5,705 nucleotides of DNA. It comes from CAWBRT01 sp050015355 (GTDB lineage: Bacteria; Acidobacteriota; Terriglobia; Terriglobales; Acidobacteriaceae). The position numbers and the translations under genes are program-made. Where the stretch lies: assembly GCA_050015355.1 (NCBI GenBank), contig JBEKBO010000192.1, forward strand, positions 1 to 5,705, given 5' to 3'. This document shows, in pieces, positions 1-5,590 of the stretch; within the stretch, counting starts at the first letter, position 1, and each line of letters begins with the position of its first letter. The notes under the pieces are model-generated. The model saw only the letters and a program-made list of their open reading frames with translations. It was not told where the DNA came from and did no database searches.

Positions 1-98
1 GCAGCACCAGGGCCAAGCCGCACTGTTATGGCAAGCGGGGCTGGACATCGCGGCAACCATTCGCGTTTCCGGCGGAGGGAGAAAAATGTTTCTTGACA
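1..98 (-). mobile_element. Possible insertion-sequence end at the left edge
   Basis: On the minus strand the sequence starting at 98 reads TGTCAAGAAACATTTTTC. Its TG start and AT-rich terminal stretch are reminiscent of insertion-sequence ends (IS21- or IS3-like). It lies only a few bases beyond the point where the integrase reading frame stops (106-108), so an insertion or deletion boundary near 98-108 would explain the truncation. The plus frame starting at base 2 is open across this stretch and reads like LLWQAGLDIAATIRVSGGG, which I do not recognise. The other end and any target duplication are outside the window, so this is a weak call. Confidence 0.2.
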
Positions 99-105
99 TC
101 CCCTT

Positions 106-405
106 TTATAGAACGGCGTTCAACGTTTCCCCATCACTTGCGAAAAGGTCAGGTTCATTATTTCGGTCGTTGACCTTCTCCATCAGCTGGTCAGCAAGCC
201 GTTGTGCTTCGCGCTGGCCCGGCACAATGCTCTTCGCCCAGGACTTCGTCCGTCTGCGACGCGGGGTTGAGGTGTAATCCCAGTAATACAGCTTCCATTT
301 GGTCTCAAGATCTTGCACTTGAGGCCGCTGATAACGTTCTCGCACCACGGCCCTCCTTCCGTGGTGCTTCAATCGCGGTCTGTTTTTATCATCGAAGCGG
401 ATCAT
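106..405 (-). pseudogene. Truncated tyrosine-type phage integrase, N-terminal arm only
   Basis: Ninety-nine residues from an ATG at 405. The protein is basic and has the look of the N-terminal arm of tyrosine recombinases of integrated elements: a KLYYWDYT segment near residue 40, an arginine cluster (PRRRRTKSWAKS), then the helical segment REAQRLADQLMEKVNDRNN that leads into the core-binding domain. Intact members run to roughly 350-450 residues and carry the R...H-x-x-R...Y catalytic set; none of that is present because the frame ends at TAA 106-108. The ATG at 405 overlaps the TGA of the upstream helix-turn-helix gene (ATGA), which argues for this start over the in-frame TTG at 411 and for translational coupling. 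A catalytically dead remnant is most likely. A frameshift cannot be the whole story, because no catalytic motif follows in the remaining 105 bases of the window. Confidence 0.6.
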
Positions 406-647
406 TGGCAAGCCTCCGATCCGCCGAGGAACTGTTTAACCAGCCTGAAGCGCCATGAGCGCCGTTCGCCTTGGCGAAGTATATGAGCGGGGATCATTCC
501 CTGACGCGCCCAGTGCGCAACCGTGCTTCTGGCAACCTTCAAGAACTTCGCCGCGTCGCCGGAATCGACATAGCACTCGTGGACTGTCAACCCGGTCCGG
601 ATTGGGGCCGGTAGCGTTACGTCAGGGAAATGCTGCTGTGAATTCAT
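402..647 (-). CDS. Small helix-turn-helix DNA-binding protein, excisionase-like
   Basis: Eighty-one residues. The middle (about residues 26-70) reads YVDSGDAAKFLKVARSTVAH, then WARQGMIPAHILRQGERRSW and RFRL. That is the layout of the HTH_17/excisionase-like fold: helix, turn, recognition helix with S-T-V, then a wing ending in an arginine-rich strand. Such proteins bind DNA near attachment sites and steer the integrase towards excision, or act as small regulators. The start ATG at 645-647 is preceded on the minus strand by AAGGA with 8 nt spacing, a good ribosome-binding site. The stop overlaps the integrase start by ATGA, so the two form a xis-int style operon. The last residues (VKQFLGGSEACQ) diverge from the usual end of the domain. 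It could instead be a plain MerR-like regulator, but the integrase neighbour favours an excisionase role. Confidence 0.65.
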   Translation of the reverse strand: MNSQQHFPDVTLPAPIRTGLTVHECYVDSGDAAKFLKVARSTVAHWARQGMIPAHILRQGERRSWRFRLVKQFLGGSEACQ

Positions 648-677
648 TTTCAGCGTCCTTTATGGAGTCGTGTTCAT

Positions 678-696
678 CCGCACCGTACGGGTGCGG
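678..696 (-). promoter_or_regulatory. Perfect 7-bp hairpin upstream of the excisionase-like gene
   Basis: CCGCACC (678-684) and GGTGCGG (690-696) form a perfect stem around a 5-nt GTACG loop, about 30 bp upstream of the start codon at 647 and just before its ribosome-binding site. The heptamer GTACGGG within it (685-691) recurs at 704-710. No T-run follows on either strand, so it is not a terminator. It could be a binding site for the excisionase-like protein or an operator for the xis-int unit; that role is inferred from position only. Confidence 0.3.
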
Positions 697-1034
697 CTGA
701 CATGTACGGGAGAGCGCGTAGGTACAATGTCCGCGACCGGATGCTATTTGTGTTCGCCGCCAATCGTGACTTCGGCATGAGTCCCGCGCCGTACCAAAGC
801 GGAAGAGGATACAATCTCGCTCGCCATCGGTGGGTAGTATGGCGCTGTACGTGCTTCTGCCTGTGGAAAACTCTTACTCATGCGTGCACTTGCAGCATGG
901 CACGACGTCAATTGCGTACCAAAGGCTAGCCACGGATTTTTTTGTCGGGGATTGGAAAGAACTGAGGATAGTCGAGTGTTTAGCGCCTATCGGCCGCGGG
1001 AAGGAGTTGAGACAAGTAGCTGATTAGATTTAGG
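697..1034. other. Intergenic stretch without a convincing gene
   Basis: About 340 bp between the xis-int unit and the PadR-like gene. Short open frames exist on the plus strand (702-929, 830-1027), but their products are rich in Cys and Trp with no recognisable family, no ribosome-binding site I would trust and no bias towards GC-ending codons. The minus strand has no long open frame. I see no tRNA or clear sigma-70 promoter. The segment probably holds the upstream control region of the excisionase-like gene and the 3' flank of the PadR-like gene. Confidence 0.4.
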
Positions 1035-1577
1035 TTATCTTTTGTATTTCTTATTTGTTATCTGTTCAGCTGCCTGGTTCAATGCCTCCGACTGGGCATC
1101 GAGACGGGCTGCCTCGCAAAACGTCCGCAACCACCGAAACGCCTCGCCGGAGACTTCGTCGCCAAGGGCACCCTGCAGTTGATTCGCTTCGGCTCTACGG
1201 GTCGCGGCAATATCCCTGAGCGAAGAGCTCGCCTTTTCGACAAACTTGGCCACCGCATCCCGGCGGCCAAGCGCCCATGCCAAGTATGTGATTCGGAGTA
1301 TCGCCTCGAAATCGGTGGGCCGGGTATCAAGGAGCGCTTGCCAGTTCGTTTCAAGCTGCTTCTCCCCCGCCTTTGTTATTGAAAATCGTCGGCTCTTGCG
1401 GGGGCCAGTCTCTGTGCACTTGATGAAGCCGGCCTTTTCCAAACGCGCAAGTACCGGCGCGCTGCTTCCCACCGACAGCCCAGCCCGAGATTTGAAATCG
1501 TACGGCGTCGCAAGTCCGCGCTGCACGAGAGCAAGTATGAAAACATCAATATCAGAAGTGAAAGTTTCGTCCGTCAT
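1035..1577 (-). CDS. PadR-like winged-helix transcriptional regulator
   Basis: One hundred and eighty residues, the usual size of PadR regulators with a C-terminal dimerisation domain. Residues 9-75 have the winged-helix pattern: DVFILALVQRGLATPYD, then S-A-P-V-L-A-R-L-E-K-A-G-F-I (second and recognition helices) and a wing that ends R-R-F-S-I-T-K-A-G. Residues 80-170 are strongly helical with no membrane segment, as in the PadR coiled-coil dimerisation arm. The family represses detoxification or efflux genes and lets go on binding aromatic or hydrophobic ligands. The gene lies 60 bp downstream of the oxidoreductase on the same strand, suggesting co-transcription and control of that gene. The start ATG (1575-1577) has no Shine-Dalgarno, and a palindrome covers it. 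The specific ligand cannot be read from sequence. No good terminator is visible after the TAA. Confidence 0.75.
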   Translation of the reverse strand: MTDETFTSDIDVFILALVQRGLATPYDFKSRAGLSVGSSAPVLARLEKAGFIKCTETGPRKSRRFSITKAGEKQLETNWQALLDTRPTDFEAILRITYLAWALGRRDAVAKFVEKASSSLRDIAATRRAEANQLQGALGDEVSGEAFRWLRTFCEAARLDAQSEALNQAAEQITNKKYKR

Positions 1578-1589
1578 ACCGGAGGTATG
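1575..1589 (-). promoter_or_regulatory. Palindrome over the regulator's start codon
   Basis: CATACC-GGA-GGTATG is a perfect inverted repeat of 6-bp arms with a 3-bp spacer, and its left arm contains the ATG of the PadR-like gene. It occupies the place where a ribosome-binding site would sit. PadR proteins bind dyad-symmetric operators close to their own promoters, so this may be an autoregulatory site. Because it is self-complementary in RNA, it could equally hide the start codon. Only the repeat itself is seen; the function is inferred. Confidence 0.4.
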
Positions 1590-1637
1590 TTCTCATATCA
1601 AAAGAGTTAGTGTATAGATAAAAATGGAGATGCTGAA

Positions 1638-2681
1638 TTACGTCGAGAGCAGCACCTTACCCTTCGAAAGTCGCGATTCGATTAGACGGTGGGCGGCTGC
1701 AACGTCCCTTAGTGGGAAGATCTCGGAGATCGGAGGCTTAATTGCCCCTGCGCCATACAGCGCCAGCAGGCGCTCGACGATGCCGCGCAGATAGGGCACC
1801 TGGTCCCAAAACAATAAGATCTGTACGCCCGAGAGGCCGCGGTTTCGCTCCATGAAGTAAAACGGGTGGAAAACGCCCCCTTGCAGCAGGTCGCCAATAA
1901 TCCTTGTCCATTCGCCAAGGCGAAACTGCACCGGGGGTACGATTTGAGCTGCTCCGATTGTGACAGCATGGCCGCCGGGTTGCAGGCAACGTACGCCCTT
2001 CCGAAGTCCATATCCGCCCAGCGAGTCAAGCACGAACTTCACTCCTTTACCACCGGTGAGCCGCTGAACTGCAGCTTCAAAGTCCTCGCGGAGGTAGTTG
2101 ATGCCGTGGTCGAGGCCGAACGACTTCGCATAGTCCAGTTTGGCATCGCTGCTGGATGTACCGTACACCGTCAGTCCGTAGTGCTTTGCAACCTGCAATG
2201 CTGCAATTCCGACGCCTCCCGCGACTGCCTGGATCAGGATGTCATCACCCCTGCGGATGCGCATAACCTCGACGAGCGAATGGTACGCAGTGATGTACAC
2301 GGCGGGGAGGGCGGCTGCTTCCTGGAGCGTCATGCCCACGGGCAACTGGAAAACGTGCTCCTGCGGAACAATGAGCGCCTCGGTGTAACCACCGAACTTC
2401 GTCACAGCCATAACGGGGGTGCCGATACCGACCTGTACGTCGGGGCCGACGTCGATTACCTCGCCCGAAACCTCGAACCCAGGGCAGATCGGAAGCCGCC
2501 CCGCCCACTTGTAGTATCCCCGGCGGGCAATAATGTCAGCATAGTTGACGCCTATGAAGCGGACGTGGACGAGCACTTCGCCAGGAGCGAGTGCGCGCGG
2601 TTGGATGGCGTCCCAATCAAACACGTCAGGAGCGCCGAAGCGGCGGAAGAGCATGCGGCGGTATTGTGGGCGATCGTTCAC
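1638..2681 (-). CDS. NADPH:quinone reductase-like MDR oxidoreductase (zinc-independent)
   Basis: A full-length medium-chain dehydrogenase/reductase of the quinone oxidoreductase / VAT-1 type, 347 residues from the GTG at 2681 or 338 from the ATG at 2654. Visible family marks, numbered from the GTG: NYADIIARRGYYK (46-58), PGFEVSGEV (67-75), the segment EAAALPAVYITAY (121-133), the Rossmann glycine motif AVAGGVG (152-158) and NADP-loop residues near YGTSSSDAK (173-181). The cysteine and histidine zinc ligands of alcohol dehydrogenases are absent, as expected for this branch. Such enzymes are cytosolic and reduce quinones or electrophilic enones with NADPH. An in-frame TAA four codons upstream of the GTG (2691-2693) rules out a longer protein. 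Neither start has a good ribosome-binding site; family members usually begin near the ATG at 2654. The PadR-like gene follows after 60 bp. The substrate is not predictable. Confidence 0.85.
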   Translation of the reverse strand: MNDRPQYRRMLFRRFGAPDVFDWDAIQPRALAPGEVLVHVRFIGVNYADIIARRGYYKWAGRLPICPGFEVSGEVIDVGPDVQVGIGTPVMAVTKFGGYTEALIVPQEHVFQLPVGMTLQEAAALPAVYITAYHSLVEVMRIRRGDDILIQAVAGGVGIAALQVAKHYGLTVYGTSSSDAKLDYAKSFGLDHGINYLREDFEAAVQRLTGGKGVKFVLDSLGGYGLRKGVRCLQPGGHAVTIGAAQIVPPVQFRLGEWTRIIGDLLQGGVFHPFYFMERNRGLSGVQILLFWDQVPYLRGIVERLLALYGAGAIKPPISEIFPLRDVAAAHRLIESRLSKGKVLLST

Positions 2682-2719
2682 GGCGAGAGATTACGCCCCA
2701 CGCGGCTTACCTGGCAACT

Positions 2720-2735
2720 GTCATCGGTCGATGAC
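2720..2735 (-). promoter_or_regulatory. Inverted repeat upstream of the oxidoreductase, candidate operator
   Basis: GTCATCG-GT-CGATGAC is a perfect inverted repeat with 7-bp arms, ending 38 bp upstream of the GTG start and 65 bp upstream of the ATG start of the oxidoreductase. Position and symmetry suit an operator for the neighbouring PadR-like protein. It does not resemble the palindrome over the regulator's own start (CATACC arms), so the two cannot simply be copies of one site. No clear -35/-10 pair is visible around it. Confidence 0.35.
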
Positions 2736-2772
2736 CTGTTTTCGTTCCTGCAGACCAAGCCCCATGCGCTAG

Positions 2773-2961
2773 CGAATTCTAACCAAGGCATATCAGAGCG
2801 TGCGCCAGCAGATCGGCCGCGTTCGCGGCGCCATGCAGTTATTCCAGATCGAATGGCTGCTGGAAACCCAGCAGGAGCAGTCCAACTCGGCGCGCCTCCG
2901 TTTCCTGCACGATGCCATCGACGCCATGCGCGATGAACTCAGCGAACTGGAGCAACTCTAA
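2773..2961 (+). pseudogene. C-terminal end of a helical protein, unknown family
   Basis: An open frame from just after TAG 2770-2772 to TAA 2959-2961. The product reads YQSVRQQIGRVRGAMQLFQ, then EWLLETQQEQSNSARLRF and DAIDAMRDELSELEQL, a charged, strongly helical, probably coiled-coil tail. An internal ATG at 2833 would give 42 residues, but the codon pattern looks coding from about 2782, so an N-terminal part is probably missing. The stop overlaps the start of the serine recombinase (TAATG), which shows that the two were a translationally coupled pair. I do not recognise the family. A helper of the recombinase or a plasmid/transposon accessory protein is an inference from context. Confidence 0.4.
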
Positions 2962-3656
2962 TGAAGAGGGCCGTGCTTTACATGCGGGTCTCGACTCTCG
3001 ACTAGAACCCCGCCTCCCAGCTTCACGACCTTCAGCAAATAGCCCAGCAGCGCGGGCTTAAGATCGTTGAGCAGTACGTCGATCATGGCGTCAGTGGCAC
3101 CCGGGCCCGGCGGCCCGGGTTAGACCGGATGCTGGCTGATGCCCGCCGCGGCCACTTCGATGTCGTGCTGGTCTGGGCCTGCGATCGACTGGCCCGGAGC
3201 GTGCGTCACTTCCTGGAAGTGTTGGATGAACTGAACCGGCTGAACGTCGAGTTCGTCAGCTTCCGGGAGCAGCTTGATACCGGCGGCCCGCTGGGCCGCG
3301 CCGTCGTCGTAATCATCTCTGCCATCGCGGAGTTGGAACGCTCGCTGATCGTCGAGAGGGTCAGGGCTGGAATGCGTCGCGCTCGCCTCGAAGGCCGGCA
3401 CATCGGCCACCGGCCACTCGATATCGATCACAACGCGGTGCTACGGCAGCGCATCCACGGCCAGAGCATCAGCCAAATCGCCAAAACCTTCTCGATCTCC
3501 TGGGCAAGTGTCTCGCGCATCCTGAAACAGGCCCAACCGGCCTGTCCAAAAGGGTCGCTGCAAACCCACCCCCAAGTACAAGAAAACAGTCAGCCGGAAA
3601 TCGCATGCTTTCACGAGAGACACTTGTTGTCTCATCTTTTGTTCGCCTCCAGATAG
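2961..3656 (+). pseudogene. Serine recombinase (resolvase/invertase) with an amber codon at position 15
   Basis: Read from the ATG at 2961 the frame gives a resolvase of about 230 codons broken only by TAG at 3003-3005. The N-terminus AVLYMRVSTLD holds the catalytic serine (S11) and R9. Family members usually have D-Q-x-P after this segment, so the TAG most likely replaces CAG (Gln). Downstream are the conserved segments DHGVSGTRARRPGLDRML, VWACDRLARS (Asp-Arg pair of the active site), FREQLDTGGPLGRA, ELERSLIVERVRAGMRRAR and a C-terminal helix-turn-helix near residues 168-190 (SQIAKTFSISWASVSRIL). Family members usually have Arg where this has Trp in ISWASV, a possible second lesion. The next in-frame ATG (3129) gives a protein without the catalytic serine, which should be inactive unless the amber is read through. 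The last 35 or so residues look unlike the family and may be drifted sequence. Confidence 0.8.
3617..3640 (+). terminator. Weak hairpin and T-run at the end of the recombinase
   Basis: GAGACA (3617-3622) and TGTCTC (3628-3633) form a 6-bp stem around a 5-nt loop, followed by ATC and four T (3637-3640). The stem is short and AT-rich, and it lies inside the last codons of the open frame. If the original recombinase gene ended earlier, which the family-unlike tail suggests, this could be its terminator. Confidence 0.25.
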
Positions 3657-3728
3657 AAACCGCTAACGTGCGCTGTACGACCCTATGTGCGCAGTCGCCG
3701 AAGCCCGCGCAACCCGCACTGCACCAAC

Positions 3729-3852
3729 TTACGTTTCTCCACGATTCTCTCCCGGCCCCACCCGTGAGCACCGGAGCGGACGGCGACGACGAGTGTGTTT
3801 CATGGTGTAGTCTCCCAAAAGTTGGCCCGTCGGTTAGGATGGGCCTAGATCA
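3729..3852 (-). mobile_element. Possible left-end remnant of an IS3-like element
   Basis: Read on the minus strand from 3852, the sequence begins TGATCTAGGCCC. It then has a GGCCC...GGGCC dyad (3824-3828 and 3841-3845) and the stretch TTTTGGGAGACTACACC directly before an ATG at 3801-3803. The GGGAG is a good ribosome-binding site with 8 nt spacing. A TG-starting end followed by a short leader and GGAGACTACACC-ATG-AAA resembles how many IS3-family elements start their orfA. The reading frame after the ATG is only 24 arginine-rich codons (MKHTRRRRPLRCSRVG) and stops at 3729-3731, so any transposase is gone. The family call rests on resemblance of the leader only. Confidence 0.3.
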
Positions 3853-3904
3853 TGTCGGTATAACCACGGTATGTCAAGAGATTAATCTACTTGGGTGACT
3901 CTAG

Positions 3905-4411
3905 CAAAAAGTCCAGCGGCAGATACGTGCATTTTTCTTTGGGAAGATCGCCGGAACCCTCATCTGGGTCAACTTCGATCGTCACGGCCTGCTGAACCTG
4001 ATCAACAAACTCGGGGGCCAGTTCATCGCCAACATCGATGACATCCGTCCCCAGTTCCGTACCGATGAGAATGCCTTCCTGTCGCAGAACGCGATCTATC
4101 AGGGCACCCTCGTCCGGGACAGCGGCCAGACCGCCGGCGCCACCATCAATCGACTCGACACGCAGATGACGGCCGTCAGCGGCATGAAGGAAGAGGCCAA
4201 ACCCTGGTACTCCGACCAGATCCTGCCCTTCGACATCACCCTGGCCGGCACCAACGAAATGGGCGCCGCCACGACCATGAAAATCTTCGGCGTCGAGATC
4301 CTGAACGAAGGCTCCGGCGTGTCGATCGACGATGCCGTGACCGAGATGCAGGCGACCTTCGTCGCCCGCTTCGTCGAGCCTTGGCAGGCCGTGTCGCGCA
4401 AGTGTTCATAG
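3905..4411 (+). pseudogene. Start-less fragment resembling a phage virion structural protein
   Basis: A frame open from TAG 3902-3904 to TAG 4409-4411, 168 codons. From about 3940 onwards it shows strong GC-ending codon bias, unlike the noisy flanks. The product includes DDIRPQFRTDENAF, LSQNAIYQGTLVRDSG, KEEAKPWYSDQILPFDITLA, GTNEMGAATTMKIFGVEILN and EGSGVSIDDAVTEMQ followed by FVARFVEPW. The block of GVEI-NEG-G-SIDD and (Y/F)VAR..PW reminds me of uncharacterised virion or tail-associated proteins of large tailed phages; that is from memory and not a searched match. No ATG, GTG or TTG begins the conserved part: the first in-frame ATG is at 4166, inside it. The N-terminus was therefore lost. 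No other phage gene is visible, so it is an orphan piece of a prophage or transferred DNA. Confidence 0.5.
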
Positions 4412-4870
4412 AAAGTTTGTTTTTTTACCCTTACACCGAGTGCTTCGCGACGAATAGAAAAATCTGTCTCGCGCGGGCGGGACAGGAGGCGGGTGGCCTT
4501 GCGATCCCAGAGCGCACCACCTGGACAACTACTACATATAGTGGCGCCGCGTAACTTATAACAACCTAGTCCATTGAATGCAGGTCGAGAGTTTACGCGA
4601 CGCCGCTTTCGAGGAAGTAACCGACTGGTCTCGCTGCATCAGCGATGGATCTCATCACCACTGCTAACCATGCGATTTGCTGTTCGCGTCTTCGCCGGTG
4701 GTCGGGATTGACATCGATGCTAGGCTTGAAAGAGAAGTGAATTATCCAGGGGAACTGTGGTTGGTCCGCCGATGATGGCGGTCTTCCGGTCTTTAGCTTG
4801 GCCTGAGTTGTCTTTATTTATATGGGCGGGTAGGGAGTAGAAGTAAGAGCTGGATTCTCTTGCCGCCCCC
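4412..4870. other. ORF-poor segment between two outward-facing terminators
   Basis: No convincing protein gene. The longest open stretches are a minus frame 4593-4817 without a good start codon (containing DVNPDHRRRREQQIAWLAVV), a minus frame 4720-4902 and a short plus frame 4668-4775. None belongs to a family I know. A consensus -35 box TTGACA lies at 4708-4713 on the plus strand, but no good -10 follows at 16-18 bp. On the minus strand TATAAA at 4817-4822 could be a -10 with a poor -35. A seven-T run (4422-4428) after the phage-like fragment has no stem before it. With a terminator at each end facing outwards, the segment could be the source of divergent non-coding transcripts. Confidence 0.3.
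4458..4485 (-). terminator. Rho-independent terminator, minus strand
   Basis: A 9-bp stem pairs 4464-4472 with 4477-4485 (one G-U type pair) around a GCGG loop. On the minus strand it is followed by A and five T (complement of 4458-4463). This is a textbook intrinsic terminator for transcription running leftwards. It would serve a minus-strand transcript from the 4490-4870 region or beyond, where no clear gene remains. It also ends about 50 bp from the 3' end of the plus-strand phage-like fragment and could have separated the two. Confidence 0.6.
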
Positions 4871-4906
4871 GCCGCCGTTCCTGTTCCAGGAACGGACGGC
4901 ATTTTT
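4871..4906 (+). terminator. Rho-independent terminator, plus strand
   Basis: CCGTTCCTG (4875-4883) pairs perfectly with CAGGAACGG (4887-4895) around a TTC loop. The stem extends by GCCG (4871-4874) with CGGC (4897-4900) across one bulged A. A run of five T follows at 4902-4906. This strong hairpin terminates rightward transcription. The nearest plus-strand open frame upstream is the unrecognised 4668-4775 stretch, so the gene it served is lost, non-coding or too short to recognise. Confidence 0.7.
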
Positions 4907-5206
4907 ACTTCTTTTACACCTGATGAATGGGGTCGCCAACGCCGCGGTGGTCGTGAGGCCGTTTGAGCGCTGAAAGGCTGCGCGTAATGAGGCTTAGTCG
5001 ACTCTGGCCTGACACTTTTTCGTCATCCGACCAGCCTGCCGTGTTCTCTGCGTGGGGCGGTGACAAGCACGTCCTGAGTTGATCCCGATGCTGTACGTTG
5101 GTATCAATGCGCAAGCATCCGAATCGTCGCTCGCTCTGTCACGAGTGATGGTCCGTGCGGCAGCGGTTCGAGGCCTGGAATTCAGTGTCGCCCGACCACC
5201 ACTCGT
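4907..5206. other. Intergenic stretch before the transporter fragment
   Basis: Three hundred bases with only short open frames on both strands (4914-5114 minus, 5079-5291 plus), neither recognisable nor preceded by a good ribosome-binding site. The frame of the transporter is open upstream of its first ATG for some distance, but the translation there is low in hydrophobic residues and family-unlike. A GGTTCGAGGCC string at 5165-5175 resembles a tRNA T-arm, but no acceptor or anticodon arm surrounds it. I see no clear promoter for the transporter. Confidence 0.35.
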
Positions 5207-5590
5207 ATGCTATTTTGGAATCCTAAGCGGTTGCAGGACAGCTACCGGGTTGATGTGCGCGAAATCACTGTGCAGGCTCGACGAAACATAGAACCGGCCA
5301 CGATCTTTCCGATTTTGGTGGCTATCAGTTTCTGTCATCTTCTAAATGATATGGTGCAATCGCTGATTACAGCGATTTATCCAATCCTGAAGAGCTCCTT
5401 CCACCTGGACTTTGCACAGGTTGGGCTGATAACCCTCACCTATCAGATGACCGCATCCCTTCTGCAGCCTGTGGTGGGTTTCTACACTGATCTCCGGCCC
5501 AAGCCATTTTCCTTGCCAATCGGAATGAGCTTCACCCTGGTTGGCTTGGTGCTTCTCTCGCGAGCCCCCAATTTCCCTTTGCTTCTAGTA
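5207..5590 (+). pseudogene. fsr: N-terminal third of a fosmidomycin-resistance-type MFS transporter, cut by an IS
   Basis: From the ATG at 5207 the frame gives 128 residues that track the start of E. coli Fsr closely from memory: AISFCHLLNDMVQSL (39-53), AIYPIL (56-61), QVGLITLTYQ (71-80), SLLQPVVGFYTDLRPKP (84-100, the MFS motif A region) and SLPIGMSFTLVGLVLL (102-117). Fsr is an inner-membrane, proton-driven drug exporter of about 400 residues with 12 membrane spans; only about the first three spans remain. Resemblance ends at NFPLLLV (5590), where family members continue into a V-G-T-G-S segment, and the sequence switches to an IS630 end. The start is uncertain: GTG at 5255 gives an N-terminal tail closer to the family length, and none of the candidates has a good ribosome-binding site. 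No function is expected from this fragment. Confidence 0.8.

Noticed and set aside
848..866. DnaA-box-like TGTGGAAAA
   Set aside because: A single degenerate match with no cluster of boxes, AT-rich region or rep gene, so no origin is supported.
1866..2936. Long plus-strand open frame of 356 codons
   Set aside because: It lies antisense to the oxidoreductase, whose minus-strand protein has clear family motifs. The plus product is a shadow caused by GC-rich codons.
3099..3120. Perfect 9-bp GC-rich inverted repeat with a CGGC loop, about 95 bp after the amber codon
   Set aside because: It falls on codons for the conserved R-A-R-R-P-G segment of the recombinase, so it is explained by protein sequence. 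I would not propose it as a readthrough element.
4766..4781. Small hairpin CCGCC-GATGAT-GGCGG
   Set aside because: Only a 5-bp stem with no T-run directly after it; not enough for a terminator.
4914..5114. Minus-strand open frame of 66 codons
   Set aside because: No ribosome-binding site, no recognisable motif and no coding-like codon bias.
5165..5175. tRNA-like T-arm string GGTTCGAGGCC
   Set aside because: No matching acceptor stem, D-arm or anticodon arm can be found around it.
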